Shown here piece by piece: positions 56,355 to 64,000 of a stretch of DNA of 64,000 nucleotides. Under the pieces are notes generated by a model that worked only from the letters and a program-made list of their open reading frames with translations, made no database searches and was not told the origin of the DNA. Within the stretch, counting starts at the first letter, position 1. Each line of letters starts with the position of its first letter. The stretch is from Haliotis asinina (lineage: Eukaryota > Mollusca > Gastropoda > Lepetellida > Haliotidae). Position numbers and translations under genes: made by a program. Where the stretch lies: NCBI RefSeq assembly GCF_037392515.1, contig NC_090291.1:30676001-30740000 (forward strand). The letters run 5' to 3'.

Positions 56355-56697
56355 CTACAACTGTGACAAACACTGAAGATGGCGAATGCCACGTATGTTT
56401 GGTTTGTTGTTCTGCAACACCGCACACAAAAATAACTTAACCACATTATTTTCCCATTGGCCCAGCCCTTTCATCAACGCTAAAACCCAAAACGAAGCAA
56501 GTCTAGATCTCCTCAGGTTCCTCTCCCATCTCCACGTGACTCCTTTTCAATCTCAGTGGAATTATTTGTTACTACCAAGATATTCAGAGTGTTAGCCTGT
56601 GTGTCATGCTGTGTTCATTGCGGAAATAACACCAGTCATCCGTCCAGCACAGTAAACACCCTGTATTTAGATAACATTATTTTGTTCTTGTATTCAG

Positions 56698-56782
56698 GAT
56701 GCTTCATCTATTGCTGCAGTGCATGCCATCTTCAACTCTGGCGGTCCAGTATATGACCACGGCACTATAGCAAACACTATAT
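56698..56782 (+). CDS. Zinc carboxypeptidase, exon 9
   Basis: Acceptor TGTATTCAG, phase 0 in and 1 out (ATAT|GTAAGT). Codes residues 346-373, with AAVHAIFNSGGPVYDHGTIA. The split codon at its end encodes Tyr374 (=Tyr248), the active-site lid tyrosine. Confidence 0.88.
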
Positions 56783-56825
56783 GTAAGTACCTGCATGAAA
56801 AGGACTCAATAACAGACAGTGAGAA

Positions 56826-56978
56826 CTGAGTGAGTTAGGTTTTACTTGGCTTTTAGTAATATTCCAGCGATATCACGGCGTTGGACACCAGAAATGAACT
56901 ACCTATGGGGTAATGAACCCAGGTCTTCGGAGTGATGATCAGACGCTTTAACCACTCGGCTACTCCACGGTCCCTGTT
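56826..56978 (-). mobile_element. SINE-1 in intron 9, full copy
   Basis: Minus strand order from the right: tRNA-like head (CGAGTGGTTAAAGCGTCTGA), B box (TGGGTTCATTACCCC), body (CATTTCTGGTGTCC) and tail (CCGTGATATCGCTGGAATAT). Confidence 0.85.
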
Positions 56979-57771
56979 CATATTGTTAACTATATCAGTG
57001 ACTAAGCTACCCCCACCGATCGACTGAGGAGATTATCAGAGAAATAAGACTGGAAAAATATATGCATGCGGGTATTTTAATAAGATACACTTGATTGAAC
57101 TGAACAAGAGAGATGGAACAGGATATGATCAAAGAAAGGCACACGTGAATTTTATTTGACCCGTAAATCGCACACTTAAGATTTGAGGGGTACAAACATT
57201 CGCAAGTATCACAGTAATTTATCACTATGGAATAACCATTTGTTATTTATTAATGATATCCATAGGTGTATGTTTTTTTCTTGTCTGGCGATCTGTGTAG
57301 CAACTGCTTATCGCATGAAGACATTAAATAGCATTACACCATGAAAAGAAGACATGCTTAACCTAAGAAATAATGAAAATGTGAGGACCGAGAGGAATAT
57401 CTATATACGCCAAACAACTACAAGTACCAATAGGGTTATTTATTTATAAATTTAGTAAAAATCATATTTATTTATGCCAATATTCAGTATAAACGGTTAT
57501 GCCAAAATGCAAGGGTACGCTAATTTTAGTCCCTTGAAAACGTAATTCTTAACATGTAATTCGAGTAAAAATGTTTTTTGTACCGAAAATGCTGACCAAA
57601 CCAACAGCTGATGAACGTATTTTAGGTACCTTTTTGATAATGAAACCGTATTTGGAGACGACTATTTTGGCAGACATATTGCAGATTACTTTAGCTCTCA
57701 TAATGCCGATGAATTTCATAGTGGTAGTTTTACTGATAATGAGATTCTTTGTACAAATTAACTAGTCTAAG

Positions 57772-58363
57772 TAATTTCAGTCTCACTGTATTTCGTTACA
57801 CTCCACCACTGAGTCTAACAAAACCTAGTAGAAGGTCGCGACAGGTAACCTTTGAGCGACCAATGACCGTCCTATCAAACGCGCGACGGTTAAATAGATT
57901 TAACCAATCAGACAACGGGATCAGAGGGACTTTCAAATATTCAGTTCACTGACACAGATCTCTCCACAAACAAAAATCCGCATATAACATAGTTATTTGA
58001 CTTGCAGTATATACGCTTTAGGGTTTCTGTTGACATGGTTTCCATTAGCTAATATTTCCGCAAGATAACATCCTTGAATATTGTCAAAACACTACTTTAG
58101 CGACTGTTTACTCACCGTTCGGATGGTTGTACGTACGCTGTGTGCATCACCCGGAAGCGAGCGTACGCTAAAAAGCATTCGGAATCGTTCGGGCACGAAC
58201 CTTTTTCGAGATAAAAAGTTTAAAAAGGTATGTGCGAATGTGCACTTTCACGATGTGGTAGGCTGTGTTCTGACTGGTCATCTCAAAGGGTACCTGACGC
58301 GACCTCCTATAAGGTCTTGTTAGACTCAATAGTTGAGTGTAACGAAAAGTACTGAGGCTAAGT
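57772..58363. mobile_element. 590-bp foldback element in intron 9
   Basis: The left arm has TTTCGTTACACTCCACCACT, GAGTCTAACAAAACC and GGTCGCGACAGGTAACCTTT. The right arm on the other strand has TTTCGTTACACTCAACTATT, GAGTCTAACAAGACC and GGTCGCGTCAGGTACCCTTT. Arms are 80-90 bp. The interior shows no transposase. Confidence 0.85.
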
Positions 58364-58394
58364 TTACTTATACTGGCAAATTAACAGTCTGAGT

Positions 58395-59110
58395 AATGGG
58401 AAATCTCCAGGATGAAGATGATATTCCCGAAGAAGTATTCAAAGTTAGCATATTGCTTTTGCCAAATATGAGCTGTTTGTTTAATCATGTTTTGGAGACA
58501 GTTTTGTTCCACGATTCTTGGATTATTGGCTAATTCGTACCATTGACAAATCAGGGGATAAGAAAGGCCACAATAACTACAAGGGTATATCCCTGCAAGA
58601 TACCTTGTGGATTGTATTGCTTATTTGTAGATTTCCACACGGCATGCGATTCTGTGTATATATCCAAACTTTTTTATGTTATAATGCAATCTGACATACA
58701 CGTCAAACTCCGACGTTTATTAAAAATATGTACAATAACGAAAACGCTTCTGTTAGAACTGGTAAATATGAGATGACAGATACATATGATACATACTCGT
58801 GTGTTCGTCAAGGTTGTGTTTTGTCACCAATACTATTCTTGCTATATGTCGAAGAACTTGTAAAAGAAATATTAGCTAATGACACAAAGGGTAAATTCAT
58901 TAATAAAACAAATCCATAATATATCAATATTACTGTTCGCGGGTGACAAAGCTATATTTGTCCAGACGGTTATTAAGTTACAGCGAATAATTGATGTTTT
59001 AAAAGGATATTGTCTGAAGTGGTTTCTCTCAATAAACATTTACAAAGCGAAAATAGTATTCAAAAACTGAGGTAAAACTGCTAACTGTGAAAAATGGCAT
59101 ATTGTGGTAT
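58395..59110 (+). mobile_element. LINE RT fragment in intron 9
   Basis: Frames show DDIPEEVFKV and, after a stop, a finger region, LFVDFHTACDSVYISKLF (motif A), VRQGCVLSPILFLLYVEELV (motif B) and SILLFAGDKAIFV, where motif C has Gly for the first Asp. It is a different clade from the RNase H LINE. Several stops and shifts are present. Confidence 0.8.
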
Positions 59111-59230
59111 GCTATTTACGTCGTATTGCACGGTCGCGCTTTCACAGTGTATATTACAATCATTCTATATATTTACATTTTATTGCTGGTCAGCGGGCCA
59201 TATATACCAATAAACTCTGTCTGTTAATTC

Positions 59231-59497
59231 GACTAAAATATGCAGGGAATGAAAAAGATCAAAGAAAATGACTAAAATATACAGTAATGAAAAGGATCCA
59301 CGAAAATGACTAAAGTGTACAGGGAATGAAAAGGATCTACGAGAATGACTAAAATATACAGGGAATGACAGGGATTAAAGAAAATGACTAAAATATACAG
59401 GGAATTATAGGGATTAAAGAAAATGACTAAGCTACACAGGGAATGATAAGGATCAAAGAGAATGACTAAAATATACAGGGAATGCAGCGGATCAAAG
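59231..59497. repeat. 39-bp minisatellite in intron 9
   Basis: Units start at 59231, 59270, 59308, 59347, 59386, 59425 and 59464 (seven copies). Each is close to GACTAAAATATACAGGGAAT followed by GAAAAGGATCAAAGAAAAT. It lies about 130 bp before the last exon of the carboxypeptidase. Confidence 0.92.
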
Positions 59498-59628
59498 ACA
59501 CCTTCGATCTATCCGTCGTATCTTTTATATGGGAGTTTGAGATAGTCATTTATTGCAACTCTGTTGCCAATTTGAAAGAGAAACTATATGTAAATGTCAT
59601 TGCATTTCTACCCCTATCTTTTGTTCAG

Positions 59629-59813
59629 ATGTTGCTAACGGGAACGGCGTGGACTGGGCCTATGGAAAACTAGGGGTTCTATACTCCGCTGCAGTAGAGT
59701 TGCCAGACAAAGGGAAATATGGGTTCCTGTTACCAGAGGACCAGATAACACGAGTTGGAAACGAAACGTTCCAGGGGCTTGTAGCATGGGCGACGTACGT
59801 CCTAGAACACTGA
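59629..59813 (+). CDS. Zinc carboxypeptidase, exon 10 (catalytic Glu, stop)
   Basis: Acceptor TTTTGTTCAG, phase 1, stop TGA 59811-59813. Codes residues 374-434, with GNGVDWAYGKLGVLYSAAVE, then GKYGFLLPEDQITRVGNETF. Glu397 is the general base (=Glu270). The specificity-pocket residue equal to position 255 is Val381, an aliphatic residue, so A-type preference for hydrophobic or aromatic C-terminal residues is expected rather than B-type basic. One residue is inserted between it and the catalytic Glu compared with bovine carboxypeptidase A. Confidence 0.93.
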
Positions 59814-59817
59814 TGGC

Positions 59818-59823
59818 AATAAA
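59818..59823 (+). terminator. Poly(A) signal of the carboxypeptidase
   Basis: AATAAA five bases after the stop codon. This would give a very short 3' UTR. Confidence 0.6.
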
Positions 59824-60324
59824 TGTTTCCTGGAATAACAATTTTCGATCTTAGTGGTTTTCATTGCTATGCCCTTTTCAGTGATCGAGTGGATAGAGTG
59901 CCTTTAATGAGGATTGAAGGTCGGTGGTTTGATCTCCTGCAGCATACAAAAAGACATTAATATTTGGTACATCTTAGTACCCTACCTGGAGTTGGACATG
60001 ATAAGATATACAGTGGTCGTGGTATGCTCGGACTTGGTTTAATATGTCTTAGCAGGCTGTCCATAATAAACTGTGGTAGTGTATACAGAAATCCATTAGA
60101 AACGCATCGACGGATAGAAAGTTTTTATCTTCCCTATAAATGAGATTCTACCTATATATGAAGAAAGCAGCTTGTCTCTAATAACATTGAAATTTTCAAT
60201 CAAGATAGAAACACAACAATAAATAAACACTTCGTATTCAGGAATTAGTGTAATCATATTTTTTGCGATAATTCTTTTAATCTGTGCTGTAGGTAGTAGT
60301 GACCATCAACTCACCTCAGAAAGA

Positions 60325-60450
60325 TATTCCCAAACACATTCTGAGGAAGAAGAAAAACATTGTGCTTACTGAAAGAATATTGAGACATTGGACTGTTCTA
60401 GCTCCTAGAAAGTTTCCATCTACATCGATTTGTAGTGGAAAATGACCGTA
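60325..60450. repeat. Dispersed repeat, copy 1
   Basis: Contains CAAACACATTCTGAGGAAGA and GAGACATTGGACTGTTC. The same blocks with the same spacing occur at 62945-63080. Identity of the element is unknown. Confidence 0.6.
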
Positions 60451-61033
60451 TGAATGTCTGTATGGTCTTACGCTTAAAACATTCACACAGTTTTGTTCAT
60501 ACAGTATCAGGTACGGTCATCGTGTGCGCGGAGCACAGTTACACAGCTTAGTCTCGTCATTAAGATGACCCTTCTCAGGAAAGCTTGCAGTGTCTGCCAT
60601 AATTGTTGCAAAGCGAGGTCCAACCCATGAACGTCATTTGGATGAAACTAGAGTCTTCTCCTCATCAGTTCCCACATATCGACGATAAATTCGGAGACAC
60701 CAATAGTCTCGGCAGGACGACGTAAACCAAATACAAAATAAACCCAAACCAAATAAAAAAGTATATCCCACGACACGTTTAATCACTGCTGCGTCATGTC
60801 TGAACATATCGGAGAGAAAACCTTTTCTAAGGCCCTGATATATAGGCTCTGTGTGACGTTGTACACAACAATATTCGCACAAAGACTACCTTACGCCTAT
60901 GTGAGAAATGGGACATCTGGTCAACCTAGCGAAGATATAGGGACTGTTTAGTATTGGAAGTTGAAGACGTTACCCTTGAGATAGTTGTGTGGAGAATTCT
61001 TGTCCCTCTGAATACTGATGCATTGATGTCAGT

Positions 61034-61103
61034 ATGAAGACGATGATGGCGGTCTCGCTGGTCGTTTTATCATATTTAACGCAAATGTCATCAATGTTAA
61101 AGG
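61034..61103 (+). CDS. Possible first exon of another secreted protein
   Basis: ATG 61034 opens MKTMMAVSLVVLSYLTQMSS, a typical signal peptide, then MLKG and donor G|GTGAGT in phase 1. It lies 1.2 kb after the carboxypeptidase stop. Exon 1 of the carboxypeptidase ends in phase 2, so this is not simply a second copy. No downstream exon was recognised within the window. Confidence 0.45.
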
Positions 61104-61121
61104 GTGAGTTTTTTTTTCAGT

Positions 61122-61205
61122 ATCACAGCTGGAGACACCAGAAATAGGCTTCACACATTGTGCTCATGTGGGGAACTGGGTCTTCACGGTGACAAGCGAA
61201 CGTAT
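61122..61205 (-). mobile_element. SINE-1 fragment
   Basis: GACACCAGAAATAGGCTTCA (body) and GGGAACTGGGTCTTCACGGT, GACAAGCGAACG (head) on the minus strand. It starts 20 bp after the exon at 61034. Confidence 0.75.
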
Positions 61206-61580
61206 CAGTGATGAAAATCAGCATTTACATAAATCTGTAAACTTCGGATGTCATTTACTTTCATTCTTTCCAAATTATCCGGATTCCTTCAGTTTGAAAA
61301 AATCTGAAACATTTTCTTTGAGAATGACAATTCATTTTTCGGGTTCAATTTCCAAATTAAGAAAAGGATCTATATCTTTGAATTGCAGGATATTGTTTCT
61401 GGTTTCAACAAACCTTTCAAATAAACATCAATACCAGTAGTCGATACTGTGGTCTCTTACTGTTAATAGGCCAATCCATTAAAACCCAAACCTGCTATGG
61501 TTTTCATCCCCTTCACCAACAAAGATTGCAGCCTTGCTACCATTTCGTGCACTGCTTTTTTCAAGGTTAAACAAAATATA

Positions 61581-61731
61581 CTGAGGGAAACAAATAAGGG
61601 AGCAACTGAAGGATTGAGATTTCCTTTTTTCAAGGTTTCACTGAAGCTTTCTATCGCACTGTGGGTCAGAATCTGAGAATATATAGAGGAGTGCTGCGAT
61701 GAAGTAGGGTTCCCTTATTTGTTACCCTTAG
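61581..61731. mobile_element. MITE with TA target, 151 bp
   Basis: CTGAGGGAAACAAATAAGGG at the left and, on the other strand, CTAAGGGTAACAAATAAGGG at the right. TA flanks each end, so a Tc1/mariner-type origin is likely. Confidence 0.85.
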
Positions 61732-63850
61732 TACATTTTCAAGTGACCTCAGCTTTCATCCTTTCCTGTGACCATGACAGTTTCAGCATTCTCTTGGAAG
61801 CCAGAAAAAGACTGGACACACTGACCTTGTCAGTCCTGTGCTTGGGAAGATTGTCAATGTCCTCACTGCAATGCAATGTCTGCAGCCCCATGGACATTCT
61901 TAAATCCTGACTTTATGTAAGCCTGTTTGAAGAATGATTTATTTCATAGGATATCCCTTTGTGCAAAGGATCTGATTTTTATGAACATGAATCAGAATAT
62001 CTGCTGAAACATTCAACAAAAAATGACATACGATTCAGTGCATTTATTTACTGTTTAGCAGCAACACAGCAAAGACATTTAATGCATGTATTCATTATGT
62101 GAACAGTGCCTACAGTCATGTTCCTAAAGCTACCTTGCTCATCAGGTAGGCAAGTATGCAGATATTCTGGTATATTCATAAGCGTTATGACAATAAATCT
62201 GAAAAAACCTTTGATCTCTTAAACATTGTTAACAGGTACAACTGTTGAATGCCAATGGATGATGACCTAGATAAACAAAACTATCACTCATATAAATCTT
62301 TCAGTGCATTCTCAACCACAGCACTTTGAATCTATCTGCCGCCACACTTTGTTAAAAAGATTCACATGCAACTTCATCCCCCTCAGGTTTGGTTAATATC
62401 TGTGATCTTTAAACATCTCTGAATTTTAAATGTACAAAACAAAAATAACAAGAAGACAAAAACAAAACAAAACATTCAGAAGAAATATACAGAATCATAA
62501 GGCTCATACTTTCAAACAGTCAGAAAAACAGACATTTCAACATCAATGCCAGTGCATCCTTCATTCAAGCCAGGCAAAAAAAAAAAAAGGAAAAAAATAT
62601 TAAAAAACATGACAGATAAACCTCATACAGTGCTACTTCACTGCACTGGGAAAGTTTTGCTTTGTGATGGGGATTAACTAACACCTGCTTTCAATGCTAG
62701 GTTGTTTATAATGTACTAGTTAGCTGTAAAATCATAACTTATCAAGCTTTGCTAAATACAGGACCTTTTAAGGCAAATCATTAGTAATTATGACCTCTCC
62801 AAGGCTAGAATGAATTTTTAGCCCTTTGAGGGCAAATTGTCCAAACTTTAGAATTGTTTCTCGCCTGTGTGAGCCATTTTCAAACTCTTTAACTCTGTTC
62901 AACTCTGTTCTGTTGGAAGCACTGACCATTAATTAACCACAAAAGGGTATTCTCAAACACATTCAGAGGAAGAAGACAAACGGTAGTTAATAGTAAAAAA
63001 TTGAAACATTGGACTCTTTAAGTTCCAGGATAGGTTTCATCTACAGCATCTAAAATTTGAAAATAGTCCTGCTATTTGTTTGACATTGCATGGTAAAATT
63101 CATTCTGTTGGGAATAACTTTATTGAGTGGCATTGGGAATGTATACTGGTGGTTATATAGCCCACAATTAGCTATTGCGGCGACTGTAAACACAGTACAG
63201 TTATCTCATTCGAATTCAACTTGTTTTATGCTGTTTTTCTTGAAAGAAAATCATTATTTGAACCAGGTCAAAGTTCAATCATATCATTCCTTGAACTTAC
63301 ACAATCACCAGAAAAAAATAGCTCCCTTTTCAAACTTCAACACTTTTGTTACGTGAACACTGACTAAATCTGACAATGATGAATAAATCATAGTGTTATA
63401 GCTAAAATGGATGGAAATATCATCAAACTGCCCTTTAGCTATTAAAAATGAGTGGGCCACAGAAAATGATTATGGCCCATTGATTCCTCAACGATGAGCC
63501 ATTAACAGTTCTGTTGTCCAATGAAGTCACAGCAGGTGACATCACACGATGACAGCATTACCCTAATATAACAGGGACACATTCAAAGGTTTGGGTGAAT
63601 CAGTTTTCAGACTGCAATTGTGTACATGCTGATTATAAGGTTGGAAATTTATAGTACTGACCAATGAGAAGTTATGTTACATAATTAGTAGAAATAGAAT
63701 TCTCATTATTCAACTCTGTACTGGAGTTTGCACAGAACATCATGTCATCAATTATCATAGGAGGGAATTCACAAATACGTCATGTCATGCAGAATATGAC
63801 AAAGAAAGCTGGTGTCTGATGGAAGATTAACATGGGTGACATACATCAGG
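61732..63850. other. No gene recognised
   Basis: AT-rich, with an A-run at 62577-62588. Copy 2 of the repeat at 60325 lies at 62945-63080. The frame at 63090-63356 has no recognised domain. Confidence 0.4.
62945..63080. repeat. Dispersed repeat, copy 2
   Basis: CAAACACATTCAGAGGAAGA and GAAACATTGGACTCTTTAAG with TTTCATCTACA match 60325-60450. Confidence 0.6.
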
Positions 63851-63935
63851 AGAGTGAGTGAGAGACTAGTTTTATGACCCTTTACCAATATCCCAATGGG
63901 CGACACCAGAAATGGGCTTCATGCAGTGTTCCAAA
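63850..63935 (-). mobile_element. SINE-1, 3' part
   Basis: GAGAGTGAGTGAGAGACTAG tail followed by GACACCAGAAATGGGCTTCA body on the minus strand. Confidence 0.75.
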
Positions 63936-64000
63936 TTAACGTCAGTCCTTAGGCCCGAACACCTCAAAACCACTCAGACCCACAGTTTTTGTTTACTGAA

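Noticed and set aside
63090..63356. 88-codon frame with a hydrophobic start
   Set aside because: No domain and the DNA is AT-rich without exon signals.

Overview
The window looks like nuclear DNA of a marine gastropod, most probably an abalone (Haliotis). Genes are split by GT-AG introns, the DNA is AT-rich, and the interspersed repeats have the (ACTC)n-tailed ends I associate with abalone genomes. The species call is recognition from memory, not a database match.

Only three kinds of host gene can be supported. (1) A complete ten-exon zinc carboxypeptidase (peptidase family M14, A/B subfamily) lies at 48983-59813. Every intron phase closes, giving a 434-residue secreted pro-enzyme with all catalytic residues and a poly(A) signal just after the stop. 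(2) Two copies of an unrecognised two-exon (3' part) gene lie in the same orientation about 37.5 kb apart (4450-6150 and 41997-44361), each preceded by the same fossil LINE tail. The second copy carries a one-base loss at its exon junction and a Tc1-like insertion in its intron. (3) Isolated first exons with signal peptides occur at 26850-27167 (Cys-rich, PAN/apple-like) and 61034-61103.

Most of the rest is mobile DNA. One LINE family with an RNase H domain (I/Nimb-like) dominates: 5' UTR, ORF1 with CCHC knuckles, ORF2 with endonuclease, RT and RNase H, and a 3' UTR ending in (ACTC)n. At least 20 pieces are present, all broken, and several are nested in each other. Main copies are 252-3342 (+), 13366-17596 (+), 17906-21255 (+), 34965-35860 (-), 36960-37812 (-), 37828-40745 (-) and 45603-48500 (+). 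Other elements are a CR1/L2-like LINE with a 9-bp target duplication (10896-13196), two further LINE fragments (32305-33150, 58395-59110), a fossil Polinton-like DNA polymerase B (about 21900-23760), Tc1/mariner remnants (8098-8881, 28771-29030, 36263-36664, 42412-43602), a 945-bp TIR element at 20118-21062, foldback and MITE elements in the carboxypeptidase introns, two SINE families, and several tandem repeats.

The parts appear to work together as a retrotransposition network. Both SINE families end in a 3' tail collinear with the LINE tail, and SINE-2 also shares a hairpin block and start motif with the LINE 5' UTR, so the SINEs look like parasites built partly from this LINE. The TIR element at 20118 carries a captured piece of the LINE ORF1/ORF2 junction between duplicated left ends. 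No CRISPR, rRNA or functional tRNA gene was seen.
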